Origin: CALVGQ01 sp964370435
Lineage (GTDB): Bacteria; Bacillota_I; Bacilli_A; Erysipelotrichales; Erysipelotrichaceae
NCBI GenBank assembly: GCA_964370435.1
Contig: CAYJJG010000003.1
Span: 1 to 64,000 of the forward strand
Direction: 5' to 3'
Length of the DNA stretch: 64,000 nt
Every line of letters begins with the position of its first letter. Position 1 is the stretch's first letter. The translations under genes and the position numbers were made by a program. This document shows, in pieces, positions 36,086-45,096 of this stretch. Under the pieces are notes generated by a model, which had not been told where the DNA came from, did no database searches, and worked only from the letters and a program-made list of their open reading frames with translations.

Positions 36086-37525
36086 TTAGTCTAATTCTAC
36101 TTTTTCACCATCAAGTGTCCATGATTTAGTTTGGTTAATTTTAACTTCAACAATATCAGCTATCTGAACATTTTTACCCACGAAATTGACTAATTTATTT
36201 TCTTCAGTATAACCACTATACACTTGATCATTCTTTTTAGAAAGACCATCTACCAATACTTTTACCGTTTTATTTAACCAAAGTTGATTTCTTTCTCTAG
36301 TATAATGATTGATTTTTGCATTAAGTAGTTGTAGACGCTCTTCTTTAACCTCTAGTGGTACACTATCTTCCATGTTTGCTGCTGGTGTTCCTACACGAGG
36401 GCTATAGATAAAAGAAAACACATTATCAAATTGACAATAATCTAATAGGTCCATCGTATCTTGAAACTGCTCATCAGTTTCATTAGGAAAACCTACAATA
36501 ATATCAGTACTAAAAGTACAATTAGGAATCAATAACTTAAAACGATCGTAAATAGCTTTAAACTTTTCTACCGTATATCGACGTCCCATAATTTTTAAAA
36601 TTTCATTATTGCCTGATTGTACTGGCAAATGCATAAAAGGCATGATATTAGGATGCTTAGCTATCACATCAACAAGCTCTTCTTCAAAATCATAAGGATG
36701 TGAGGTAGTAAATCGAATACGCTCAATACCCGTAGCAGCAACCGCTTCTAAAAGCTCAGCTAATCCCTTATCCTGATATATATCTTTTCCATAAGCATTA
36801 ACATTTTGACCTAATAAAGTAACTTCTTTGTAATTTTCTTGTTTTAATACTTTTATTTCTTCTATAATGTCCTCTAATAAGCGACTTCGCTCTTTACCAC
36901 GAGTATACGGGACAATACAGTAAGTACAAAATTTATCACAGCCATACATAATATTAACCCAAGCTTTATGTTTTCCAAAGCGTTCTACAGGTAAATTTTC
37001 AATAACTTCACCTTCTTTAGAATACACCTCTACTGTTTTTTCTTTAGCAATCATTGCTTGATATAAGAGTACTGGTAATCGATGAATATTGTGAGTCCCA
37101 AAAATCAAATCAACATGATGATATTTTTTTAAAAGAAGTTCAACTACATCCTCTTCTTGTGCCATACAACCACAAAGTCCAAACAATAAATCAGGATTGT
37201 TTTTCTTAAGTCGTTTTAATAAGCCAAGTTCACCAATAACTTTATCTTCTGCATTTTTTCGAATTGCACACGTATTAAGTAATATAAAATCTGCTTCTTC
37301 TTCCTTTTGGGTTTGTGTAAATCCTAGCGAAACAAGTATTCCTTTTATGGTCTCCGAATCGCGCTCATTAGCTTGACAGCCATAGGTACGCAAATAAAAA
37401 TACTTATTTACACCAATATTTCTTACATGAGGATCAAGTGTAAAACTTTCTCTTTTAACCTCTGATTGATTACGCGTACGTATTTTAGCATCTTTTAAAG
37501 ATGGTAATTGATAATTTTTTTTCAT
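36086..37525 (-). CDS. miaB: tRNA 2-methylthio-N6-isopentenyladenosine synthase MiaB
   Basis: Radical-SAM methylthiotransferase that modifies A37 of tRNAs reading UNN codons. The 479 residues contain the N-terminal UPF0004 domain with TYGCQANERDSE, the radical SAM motif CDKFCTYC in YGCDKFCTYCIVPYTRGKE, and a C-terminal TRAM domain ending near the stop. AAGGAG precedes the ATG. It is placed downstream of deoC with a 75-base gap. Confidence 0.96.
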   Translation of the reverse strand: MKKNYQLPSLKDAKIRTRNQSEVKRESFTLDPHVRNIGVNKYFYLRTYGCQANERDSETIKGILVSLGFTQTQKEEEADFILLNTCAIRKNAEDKVIGELGLLKRLKKNNPDLLFGLCGCMAQEEDVVELLLKKYHHVDLIFGTHNIHRLPVLLYQAMIAKEKTVEVYSKEGEVIENLPVERFGKHKAWVNIMYGCDKFCTYCIVPYTRGKERSRLLEDIIEEIKVLKQENYKEVTLLGQNVNAYGKDIYQDKGLAELLEAVAATGIERIRFTTSHPYDFEEELVDVIAKHPNIMPFMHLPVQSGNNEILKIMGRRYTVEKFKAIYDRFKLLIPNCTFSTDIIVGFPNETDEQFQDTMDLLDYCQFDNVFSFIYSPRVGTPAANMEDSVPLEVKEERLQLLNAKINHYTRERNQLWLNKTVKVLVDGLSKKNDQVYSGYTEENKLVNFVGKNVQIADIVEVKINQTKSWTLDGEKVELD

Positions 37526-37600
37526 CTTATTCTCCTTACTGAAACTACCTTGAAGTATAGCATTAAATACGTTAGTTGACTAGTATTTAATATCCTCGTA

Positions 37601-38281
37601 TTATTCTTCAGAAAAATGATCTAATATAACCTTACTAGAACTAGTGCCTATTCTTTGAGCTCCTATTTCAATCATTTTCATGCAAGTTTCTAAGTCGCGA
37701 ATACCCCCTGCTGCTTTTACTTTACATACACCTTCTACTGTATTCACCATAAGTGCTACATCTTCAAAAGTTGCACCAGTTGCTGCAAATCCAGTGCTTG
37801 TTTTAATATAATCTGGTTTTACTTCTTTTGCAATGTTAGCACATGCTACTATTTCTTCTTTTTCTAAATAACAGTTTTCAAATATCACTTTGCACAATAC
37901 TTTATTTTTTCTACATACCTCAACTATTGCAGTCATTTCCTCTTTGATATAATCATATTGCTTTGCTTTTACTTTACCAATGTTTATTACATAATCAATT
38001 TCATCAGCTCCTGCCAATATTGCCTGTGTCGTTTCAAATACTTTTACTTCGATAGTAGTTTGTCCTAAAGGAAATCCAATAGCTGCTCCTACACGAACAT
38101 CACTATTTTTTAATACCTCTTTACATAGTTTTACTGGATAAGAATTTATTGCAACCATAGCTACACCCATAGCATCCGCTTCTTTACAAAATGCAACTAA
38201 CTCCTCATCAGTAGCATTTGCTTTTAATAATGTATGATCTAAATATTTCGCTAAAATACTTTTACTATTTATTTTTTTCAT
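37601..38281 (-). CDS. deoC: Deoxyribose-phosphate aldolase
   Basis: Class I aldolase splitting 2-deoxyribose-5-phosphate to acetaldehyde and glyceraldehyde-3-phosphate. The 226-residue length is normal. The Schiff-base lysine is in DYIKTSTGFA, and the second lysine in VCKVKAAGGIRD. It is followed by miaB and lies 11 bases downstream of a HAD phosphatase gene, in a three-gene group with an MFS transporter, suggesting deoxynucleoside use. Confidence 0.96.
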   Translation of the reverse strand: MKKINSKSILAKYLDHTLLKANATDEELVAFCKEADAMGVAMVAINSYPVKLCKEVLKNSDVRVGAAIGFPLGQTTIEVKVFETTQAILAGADEIDYVINIGKVKAKQYDYIKEEMTAIVEVCRKNKVLCKVIFENCYLEKEEIVACANIAKEVKPDYIKTSTGFAATGATFEDVALMVNTVEGVCKVKAAGGIRDLETCMKMIEIGAQRIGTSSSKVILDHFSEE

Positions 38282-38292
38282 TTATTTGCTCC

Positions 38293-39081
38293 TTATATTA
38301 ATTTAAAATGTTTACAAGCATAGGTAATACCATCATCAATGTTGCTTTTAGTAATAAAATCAGCAATCTTTTTTAAACCATCAGTTGCATTACCCATAGC
38401 TACTCCAATTTTGCATTGTTTAATCATTTCAAGATCGTTTTGATGATCACCAAAAGCTATGATTTCTTCTAGTGATATTCCTAAAATTGCAGTTGCATAC
38501 TTAATTCCAGTAGCCTTATTAATTCCTTTTGAAAGGATATCATAACCGTCATTTGCATAAGCTACAAAATCATAATCAGGATATTTACTACGATACTTTA
38601 AAGCATCTTGTTCCTTCATATAACAGGCTCCTTGTAGGGGATTGTGATCTAAATGATACTGTGGTTGTTTAGTTTCATCTCTTAAAAAAGAAGTATTTAT
38701 AAAAAACTGCATTATCTTTTCGCAACAAGCTTCATATTCACTATATACACAAGCAGTTTCATCATACTCAAACAATACCGGAATATGATCCTCCTTCATA
38801 TCTTTAATCATGCTGTGCATAATTTCTTTTGAAAACTGATGCTTATAAATAACCTTACCTTGATTATCATATACACCACTTCCGTTACAACAAATAACAT
38901 AATCAATTTGATTTTCTTTAATTAATTCTTTATCTATTAGATAATAAGCTCTTCCTGTAGCTACTGCCAGTTTTAAGCCATTTTGTTTTAATTTTTTAAG
39001 TGCTTCTTTAGTATTATTAGGAATCATTTTTTCTTCATTAAATAATGTTCCATCCATATCAAATACAGCTAATTTTATCAT
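38293..39081 (-). CDS. Cof-type HAD phosphatase
   Basis: A 262-residue HAD hydrolase of the Cof (subfamily IIB) type that dephosphorylates sugar or nucleotide phosphates. HAD motif I is FDMDGTLFNEE (both Asp at residues 7 and 9), motif II is AVATGRAYY, and motifs III-IV are KGINKATGIKY and IAFGDHQNDLEMI. It lies between an MFS gene (10 bases) and deoC (11 bases). The substrate is unknown; phosphorylated deoxyribose or a related sugar would fit the context. Confidence 0.92.
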   Translation of the reverse strand: MIKLAVFDMDGTLFNEEKMIPNNTKEALKKLKQNGLKLAVATGRAYYLIDKELIKENQIDYVICCNGSGVYDNQGKVIYKHQFSKEIMHSMIKDMKEDHIPVLFEYDETACVYSEYEACCEKIMQFFINTSFLRDETKQPQYHLDHNPLQGACYMKEQDALKYRSKYPDYDFVAYANDGYDILSKGINKATGIKYATAILGISLEEIIAFGDHQNDLEMIKQCKIGVAMGNATDGLKKIADFITKSNIDDGITYACKHFKLI

Positions 39082-39091
39082 CCTTTTTACC

Positions 39092-40243
39092 TCAACTTTT
39101 TTGATACCAATAAGCTAAATATACCGCTATAAAACCACTTGCTGCAAAAAATCTCAATGTATTATCTATTCCTATAGTTGAAGATAATAATGAAGAAAGT
39201 ATCGGTGTTATTAGTAACGATCCACCAACATAAACCGCACTTGCCACCGCTTGCCCGCTAGAGCGCATCATACTAGGCGTATTAGCATCTACCATTGTTT
39301 TGCTTGTAATCATTGTTAAGGGGTAGGTTAATCCTTGTAATAGAGCAACTAATATCATTAACTGTGGTGTATCTACATAGCTATAGGCTATAAATTTCAC
39401 AATAAACATAATAGTTCCAAACAACATTAACTTATAATCACCAAATTTTTTAATTAAAACTGTTCCAAGGAAAAAGAGTGGCAATTCACTAAAGGCTTGA
39501 AACGTTTGCCTTTGTCCAATAAGCACTTCATCAGCCCCTATTGCAATCATCTTATCTACAACAGTATAAATATCTGCTGCAGCAATAATGTTAATTACTA
39601 GAAAGATAAAAACAATGAGCGTATATTTTCTGTTTTTAAATAGTGCTTTTAAGCTATTTAAGGTTATTCTTTGATCATTATCCGCTACTTTTTGTGCATC
39701 TTGCATCACCATGGTAAATAACACATTGATAACACCTAGAATACAAAACACTAAGCCTATGCTATGATATCCTATATTAACGATAAGATAAGCGCCTAGC
39801 GTATTACCTATCATCCATCCAATAGAGCCTAGTGAGCGAATCGGACCGAAATTTCTTTTAGTAGATTCTTGTGTTTCAATACACCAAGTATCTTGAACTA
39901 CAAAAACTGTACGATTCAAACCAATGACTACTGCGACAAAGAGTAAATGAAAGAAAAAGATTTTTTCAGTATAATTAAAAGTAATATATGTAGCTATGAT
40001 TATTAATAGCATCGTAACATTAAAAATCTTTTTATCACTCTTTAAAACATCACAGCAATAGCCTGCAATAAACTGAAAAATCATAGTAGTAATAGCACCT
40101 GCTGCAAACATCCACCCACGCTCAGTAGCATCATAACCTAGAAAAGCTAGATAAGTCTGAATATAACCAATAGGTAATGCCATCGCAATATAAGTGAATA
40201 GGAAACTTATTGCTAAATATATTTCATTTTTTTTATTATTCAT
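39092..40243 (-). CDS. MFS transporter, sugar/nucleoside-type
   Basis: A 383-residue major facilitator protein with about twelve hydrophobic segments. The pattern resembles the MFS_1-like/LacY-nucleoside proton symporter group: an N-terminal FLFTYIAMALPIGYIQTYLA, and central PIRSLGSIGWMIGNTLGAY, a loop-2-like element. It heads the group with HAD and deoC, so nucleoside or deoxyribose uptake is likely by context only. Confidence 0.8.
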   Translation of the reverse strand: MNNKKNEIYLAISFLFTYIAMALPIGYIQTYLAFLGYDATERGWMFAAGAITTMIFQFIAGYCCDVLKSDKKIFNVTMLLIIIATYITFNYTEKIFFFHLLFVAVVIGLNRTVFVVQDTWCIETQESTKRNFGPIRSLGSIGWMIGNTLGAYLIVNIGYHSIGLVFCILGVINVLFTMVMQDAQKVADNDQRITLNSLKALFKNRKYTLIVFIFLVINIIAAADIYTVVDKMIAIGADEVLIGQRQTFQAFSELPLFFLGTVLIKKFGDYKLMLFGTIMFIVKFIAYSYVDTPQLMILVALLQGLTYPLTMITSKTMVDANTPSMMRSSGQAVASAVYVGGSLLITPILSSLLSSTIGIDNTLRFFAASGFIAVYLAYWYQKS

Positions 40244-40314
40244 CCTTTGTCCCCTGTATTATTTAACTCTTTTCATTCTACACTATAAACTAATAGAGTA
40301 CTAGCATCTAAAAA

Positions 40315-40341
40315 TAAAAAAGATCGATTATTTCGACCTTT
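40315..40341 (-). terminator. Terminator of the small ferredoxin gene
   Basis: GGTCGA-AATAA-TCGATC on the minus strand, flanked by As and followed by six Ts. Confidence 0.75.
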
Positions 40342-40514
40342 TATTGTTCAATTGCTGAAACTGGGCAAGTTCCTACACATGCTCCACAGTCGATGCAAGT
40401 ATCATCATTACAAACCGCTTTACCGCTATCGTTTAATTCTAATGCTACAACTGGACAGACACCAATGCATGCACCACAACCGATACAAGTATCTTCTAAA
40501 ACTTTTACTGGCAT
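40341..40514 (-). CDS. 2[4Fe-4S] clostridial-type ferredoxin
   Basis: A 57-residue protein with two C-x2-C-x2-C-x3-CP motifs: CIGCGACIGVCP and CIDCGACVGTCP. This is the classic small electron carrier of anaerobes. The start MPVKVLEDTC has AGGAGG at good distance, and a terminator follows. PFOR in the same window is the natural electron donor; it could equally serve other redox partners. Confidence 0.95.
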   Translation of the reverse strand: MPVKVLEDTCIGCGACIGVCPVVALELNDSGKAVCNDDTCIDCGACVGTCPVSAIEQ

Positions 40515-40547
40515 AATATAAGCCTCCTTTACATTATTATTATACCA

Positions 40548-40811
40548 TTATTCTTGTTTTTGAACAATAAGTTTAATTGCTGTCCTCAATTTACCTTCAA
40601 TTTCAACATCCATAAAAGATGGTATGCATACGCATTGAATTCCGATAGGTGCTAAAAAACCTCTAGCTACCGCAATAGCTTTAATTGCTTGGTTTAATGC
40701 TCCAGCTCCAACAATATTAATCTCAAGTCGTGGATTATCCTTAATCGCATTATAAATTGCTCCAGCGACACTGCTTGGATTAGATTTACTTGATACTTTC
40801 AATATTTCCAT
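40548..40811 (-). CDS. spoVS: Stage V sporulation protein S homologue
   Basis: An 87-residue Alba-like protein very close to Bacillus SpoVS: MEILKVSSKSNPSSVAGAIY, VGAGALNQAIKAIAVARG and the end KLRTAIKLIV are highly conserved. SpoVS also occurs in non-spore-formers, so sporulation is not proven. It follows ymdB, as in Bacillus. A terminator hairpin lies between ymdB and spoVS, and its 3' half supplies the AGGGG that may act as ribosome site. Confidence 0.93.
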   Translation of the reverse strand: MEILKVSSKSNPSSVAGAIYNAIKDNPRLEINIVGAGALNQAIKAIAVARGFLAPIGIQCVCIPSFMDVEIEGKLRTAIKLIVQKQE

Positions 40812-40856
40812 AAAAAATACCCCTTTCTAACCTAGTCTATGGTTAATGAAAGGGGT
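40812..40856 (-). terminator. Terminator/attenuator between ymdB and spoVS
   Basis: ACCCCTTT and AAAGGGGT with an inner AACC/GGTT stem, followed by a T-run on the minus strand. It ends at the spoVS start codon. Confidence 0.8.
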
Positions 40857-40862
40857 TTATGA

Positions 40863-41633
40863 TTATGGTCTAATTTGAATACGCTGAATTGAAGTTGCTT
40901 TTAAAGTATCATCATCAACGTGAATTACTGCGCCACACAAGATAGCATCGCCTTCGGCTACAGTATAACGTGTCTTTTCTTTATGTACTACATGTTTTAT
41001 TACTTCTTCTTTATCACGCCCTAAAACGCTATCGTAGGCTCCACACATTCCTAAATCACTTATGAATGCACAACCTTCAATTAAGCGCTCATCCGCAGTT
41101 TGAACATGGGTATGTGTACCACATACAGCAATACAATGTTCTTTAAAGACATGGGCAAATGTTATTTTTTCACTTGTTGTCTCTCCATGAAAATCAACAA
41201 TATAAGCATCTGCTTGAACCTCATCAATGATTTCTTTCATCGCATTATAAGGACTACCTTCGATTTTATCCATGAATATCTCACCGCAAAGATTAACTAT
41301 CGCAATCTTTTTATCCTTAATTGTTTTTACTAAAACACTTTGTCCAAGGTTTAGAGGTAATAAATTTTTAGGACGAATTAAACACGGAGCTTCTTTAATA
41401 AAATCTAATAATTCTCCTTTTGAAAAAGTATGATTACCCATCGTAAGTACATCAATGTCATACTCCATGAATTGTTGATAAATGCGGCGGGTAATACCTT
41501 TACCATGCGCCGCATTTTCTGCATTAATTATTGTTAAATCAATGTTATGTTGTTGTTGTAATTCATTTAAATGTTTAAAAACTACAGTTCTTCCTGCTCT
41601 TCCAACAACATCTCCAAGAAACATAATATTCAT
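40863..41633 (-). CDS. ymdB: YmdB metallophosphoesterase
   Basis: Calcineurin-type phosphoesterase (DUF1385/YmdB) with 2',3'-cyclic nucleotide phosphodiesterase activity, which affects RNase Y in Bacillus. The 256-residue length fits. Metal motifs are MFLGDVVGRAGR, NAENAAHGKGI, LTMGNHTFSKGELL, DFHGETTSEK and GTHTHVQTAD. It lies directly downstream of rny with no gap, as in B. subtilis rny-ymdB. Confidence 0.95.
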   Translation of the reverse strand: MNIMFLGDVVGRAGRTVVFKHLNELQQQHNIDLTIINAENAAHGKGITRRIYQQFMEYDIDVLTMGNHTFSKGELLDFIKEAPCLIRPKNLLPLNLGQSVLVKTIKDKKIAIVNLCGEIFMDKIEGSPYNAMKEIIDEVQADAYIVDFHGETTSEKITFAHVFKEHCIAVCGTHTHVQTADERLIEGCAFISDLGMCGAYDSVLGRDKEEVIKHVVHKEKTRYTVAEGDAILCGAVIHVDDDTLKATSIQRIQIRP

Positions 41634-43190
41634 CTATTTTGCTAACTCACTTGCACGAGTTTCACGAATAACAGTAACTTTAATTTGACCAGGATACGTA
41701 AGTTCATTTTCAATTTTATCACGAATATCTCTAGCCATTTTATGACAACTCACATCATCAACTTGTTCTGGAACTACTAATACTCTAATTTCACGTCCAG
41801 CTTGTATTGCATACGTTTTACTAACACCATTAAAGTTATTAGCAATACCCTCAAGTTGTTCTAGACGATTAATGTAGTTTTCAAAACTTTCAAAGCGTGC
41901 ACCCGGTCTAGCTGCACTTAGTGCATCTGCTGCAGCAACTAGATTAGATATTAAATGTGTCGCCTCAACATCACCGTGATGAGAATGAATCGCATTAAGC
42001 ACAACTTCATCTTCACCACGTTTCTTAGCTACTTTAACACCTAGCTCTACATGACTACCATCTTGTTCAAAGTCAATGGCTTTACCGATATCATGAAGTA
42101 ATCCAGCTCTTTTAGCTAGTGATTGATTAAGTCCTAATTCAGCCGCCATCATACCTGCTAAAGCAGCCACTTCCATACTGTGATCTAGTCCATTTTGACC
42201 ATAGCTATAACGATATTTTAATCGACCTAATAATTTAATTAATTCTTTATCAATACGACCAATACCTAATTTAAAGACTGCATTTTCACCAGCTTTATAC
42301 ATTGTTTCATTTAACTCTTTAGTTACCTTTTGTACTACTTCTTCAATTCGACCAGGTTGAATTCTTCCATCACGAATTAAAGTTTCTAAAGCTTGTCTAG
42401 CTATTTCTCTTCTAATTGGATCAAAACAGCTTATAGTAATAGCTTCAGGTGTATCATCTATTATTAAATCTACTCCAGTAGCTTGTTCAATCGCTTTAAT
42501 ATTTCTACCTTCGCGACCAATAATTCTACCCTTCATTTCTTCACTAGGTAAACCTACTACTGAAACGGTACGTTCTTGTGTTTCCTCTTGTGCATAACGT
42601 TGAATAGCTAAGGCAATTATACTTCTAGATTTTTCATTTGCATGAATTTTCGCTTCTTCCTCACGATCTTTAATATAAATATTAACCTCTTTATCCATTT
42701 TCTTTTCAACAGCGTCCATTAATTCTAACTTAGCTTCTGATGCACTCATAGACGCTACACGTTCTAACTCTACAATTTGCACATCAATTTTCTGTTGTAG
42801 TTCTGATTCCATTTTTTCCAGCACAGTTAATCTATCAGATACTTTCTGATTTTTTATCTCTAGTTGTTTTTCTTTTTCTGTTAAAGTTTCATCACGATAA
42901 TTCAAATTATCTTCACGTCGTGTTAACTTCGCTTCCATATCTTGAATTTCAATTTTTCCTTCTTTAACTTCTTTTTCAGCTTCAAGTTTTAATTCATAAA
43001 CTTGAGTGCGCCCATCTAAGATAGCTTGTCGAACTGTATTTTCTGCTTCTCTTTGTGCATCTTCCATAAGCATTTGAGCTTTTTGGTTAGCACGATTTAA
43101 TCCGATTTTTGATGCTACCATCGATAAAGCAACCCCTACAAAAATTCCACCTATACCGAATAAAAAGGAAAAAATTACTGTATTTGGCAT
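41634..43190 (-). CDS. rny: Ribonuclease Y
   Basis: Membrane-anchored endoribonuclease, a main initiator of mRNA decay in Bacillota. The start is the ATG at 43190, preceded by GGAGGA; the frame opens at 43205. The 518 residues comprise an N-terminal membrane segment (about 2-22), a long coiled coil (about 25-185), a KH domain with GRIIGREGRNIKAIEQATGVD, and an HD domain with GLLHDIGKAID. It is coupled to ymdB and has a good promoter. Confidence 0.97.
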   Translation of the reverse strand: MPNTVIFSFLFGIGGIFVGVALSMVASKIGLNRANQKAQMLMEDAQREAENTVRQAILDGRTQVYELKLEAEKEVKEGKIEIQDMEAKLTRREDNLNYRDETLTEKEKQLEIKNQKVSDRLTVLEKMESELQQKIDVQIVELERVASMSASEAKLELMDAVEKKMDKEVNIYIKDREEEAKIHANEKSRSIIALAIQRYAQEETQERTVSVVGLPSEEMKGRIIGREGRNIKAIEQATGVDLIIDDTPEAITISCFDPIRREIARQALETLIRDGRIQPGRIEEVVQKVTKELNETMYKAGENAVFKLGIGRIDKELIKLLGRLKYRYSYGQNGLDHSMEVAALAGMMAAELGLNQSLAKRAGLLHDIGKAIDFEQDGSHVELGVKVAKKRGEDEVVLNAIHSHHGDVEATHLISNLVAAADALSAARPGARFESFENYINRLEQLEGIANNFNGVSKTYAIQAGREIRVLVVPEQVDDVSCHKMARDIRDKIENELTYPGQIKVTVIRETRASELAK

Positions 43191-43236
43191 AAATAATTCC
43201 TCCATTTCTATTTATTGCTGAGTTCTACTCTTTTAT

Positions 43237-43265
43237 ATAATACATTTTTTTCACAAATTTCACAA
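43237..43265 (-). promoter_or_regulatory. Promoter of rny
   Basis: TTGTGA (43260-43265), a 17-base spacer and TATTAT (43237-43242) on the minus strand, about 45 bases upstream of the start codon. Confidence 0.65.
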
Positions 43266-43388
43266 GCAATAAACCTATTTAGTTAATAAATATAGTGAAA
43301 AAACTATACTTTCGTGTAAAAAAAGGAAATTTTAATTTAAATCGTTCCACATTTTTCCACTTTATATGCTTTTATTCGTAATATGAAC

Positions 43389-43423
43389 TAAAAAAAATGA
43401 TAAAGCTTATACAACTTTACCAT
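43389..43423 (-). terminator. Terminator of recA
   Basis: ATGGTAAAG and CTTTATCAT pair (9 bp, one wobble) and are followed by eight Ts after TCAT on the minus strand. Confidence 0.7.
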
Positions 43424-43432
43424 TTATAAATA

Positions 43433-44443
43433 CTATTTATCTTCTTGTTTAAACAGTTTTTCTTTAATTTTTAAAGTGATTTCTTCATCCATATTAGGAT
43501 TTGCGATTAAAAATTGTCTTACTGAATCTCGACCTTGTCCAATTTTTTCGCCATTATAGGAAAACCACGCACCACTTTTTTGAATGATTTCTAAGTCGAC
43601 GCCTAGTGTGATTACTTCACCAATATGACTAATTCCTTCACCATACATGATTTCTACTGGAGCAACTTTAAATGGAGGCGCCACTTTATTCTTAACTATT
43701 TTCACATTCACTTTATTACCCACAATGTCAGTGCCGTTTTTTATCGCTTCACCTTTTCTAACATCAATGCGAATTGATGAGTAAAACTTAAGCGCACGTC
43801 CTCCTGGAGTAGTCTCAGGATTACCAAACATAATGCCTACTTTTTCTCTTAGCTGATTAATAAAAATAGCTGTACACTCACTGCGGTTCATAACACCCGC
43901 TAGCTTACGCATTGCTTTTGACATTAATCGTGCTTGTAAACCAACTTGGGCATCACCCATTTCACCATCTAATTCTGCTTGGGGAACTAGTGCAGCAACC
44001 GAGTCAATAACAATCAAATCAATAGCATTACTGCGAATCAACATCTCTGTTATTTCTAGTGCTTGCTCACCAGAATCTGGTTGTGACAAGATTAAGTCAT
44101 CAATGTTCACTCCTAAATTTTTAGCATAAGTAGGATCAATTGCATTTTCTGCATCAATAAATGCAGCACGCCCACCAGCTTTTTGGCATTCCGCAATGGC
44201 ATGTAATGCTAGTGTTGTTTTACCTGAAGATTCAGGGCCATACACTTCACAAATTCTACCTTTTGGATAACCACCAATTCCTAAGGCATAATCGACAGAA
44301 ATAGAACCTGAGCTTATCGCATCAATTTCAACACTGGAGCGATCACCTAACTTCATGATTGAACCTTTACCATATTGCTTTTCAATTGCTTTTATCGCTT
44401 CTGATAACAGTTGATCTTTATCTTCTGCTTTACTTTTGCTCAT
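43433..44443 (-). CDS. recA: Recombinase RecA
   Basis: DNA strand-exchange ATPase for recombination and SOS control. The 336 residues have Walker A GPESSGKTT (about 63-71), Walker B LIVIDSVAAL, and loop L2 region NQLREKVGIMFGNPETTPGG. A short acidic C-terminus follows. It lies 49 bases downstream of pgsA. No SOS box of the Bacillus type is visible in that gap, so it is likely transcribed with pgsA. Its regulator RecX is encoded in the fusion gene at 10195-12183. Confidence 0.98.
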   Translation of the reverse strand: MSKSKAEDKDQLLSEAIKAIEKQYGKGSIMKLGDRSSVEIDAISSGSISVDYALGIGGYPKGRICEVYGPESSGKTTLALHAIAECQKAGGRAAFIDAENAIDPTYAKNLGVNIDDLILSQPDSGEQALEITEMLIRSNAIDLIVIDSVAALVPQAELDGEMGDAQVGLQARLMSKAMRKLAGVMNRSECTAIFINQLREKVGIMFGNPETTPGGRALKFYSSIRIDVRKGEAIKNGTDIVGNKVNVKIVKNKVAPPFKVAPVEIMYGEGISHIGEVITLGVDLEIIQKSGAWFSYNGEKIGQGRDSVRQFLIANPNMDEEITLKIKEKLFKQEDK

Positions 44444-44492
44444 ACTATTTCCTCCTCTTATTAATAATATTTAGACCTTTTTAAAGGTTTTC

Positions 44493-45095
44493 CTACTTAC
44501 TTTCAAAAATATATTCTTTTAACTGATTAAAATAAGCAACTCCTGATGCGATACTAACTAATGTTGTAAACCATAACAAGAAATCTGCCATGGGAATACG
44601 CCATAATTCAAACGGTAAATTATTTACTAAAATTAAGGCTACAGTCACCATTTGTAACACTGTTTTAAGTTTCCCTAACATACCAGCCGCAACAACAACA
44701 CCATTGTTTATAGCAACCAAACGACAACCATCTACTATAGTATCACGAGCTATCATAATAATAACCGGTACAACTGGAATAATTCCTTGAAATGCAAACA
44801 AGATGAACATTGTATTTACTAGTAGTTTATCTGCAATAGGATCAGCAAATTTACCAAACGTAGTAACTAAATTATATTTTCTTGCAATATAGCCATCAAT
44901 AAAATCAGTGATACTGGCAATTAGAAATATCAACAATACGATGATATTGACTATTGATACGCTCACGCCTCCAAGACCACCAAATTCAAAACTTATTACT
45001 TCAATATGAAATTGTGCGAAAGGAAAAATATAGATTAGTACAAGAATCGGTACCATACAAATTCGTGCCACAGTTAATTTATTAGGTAAATTCAT
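44493..45095 (-). CDS. pgsA: CDP-diacylglycerol-glycerol-3-phosphate phosphatidyltransferase
   Basis: Membrane enzyme committing CDP-diacylglycerol to phosphatidylglycerol. The CDP-alcohol phosphotransferase motif D-x2-DG-x2-AR-x8-G-x3-D-x3-D is complete in DFIDGYIARKYN and GKFADPIADK. The 200 residues have about five hydrophobic segments. It is preceded by rodZ with one base between, and followed by recA. The rodZ-pgsA-recA order is conserved in Bacillota, though cinA is usually between pgsA and recA. Confidence 0.95.
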   Translation of the reverse strand: MNLPNKLTVARICMVPILVLIYIFPFAQFHIEVISFEFGGLGGVSVSIVNIIVLLIFLIASITDFIDGYIARKYNLVTTFGKFADPIADKLLVNTMFILFAFQGIIPVVPVIIMIARDTIVDGCRLVAINNGVVVAAGMLGKLKTVLQMVTVALILVNNLPFELWRIPMADFLLWFTTLVSIASGVAYFNQLKEYIFESK

Positions 45096-45096
45096 A

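Noticed and set aside
44444..44492. SOS (LexA) box before recA
   Set aside because: No GAAC-N4-GTTC-like palindrome in the gap; recA seems to be read from the upstream operon.
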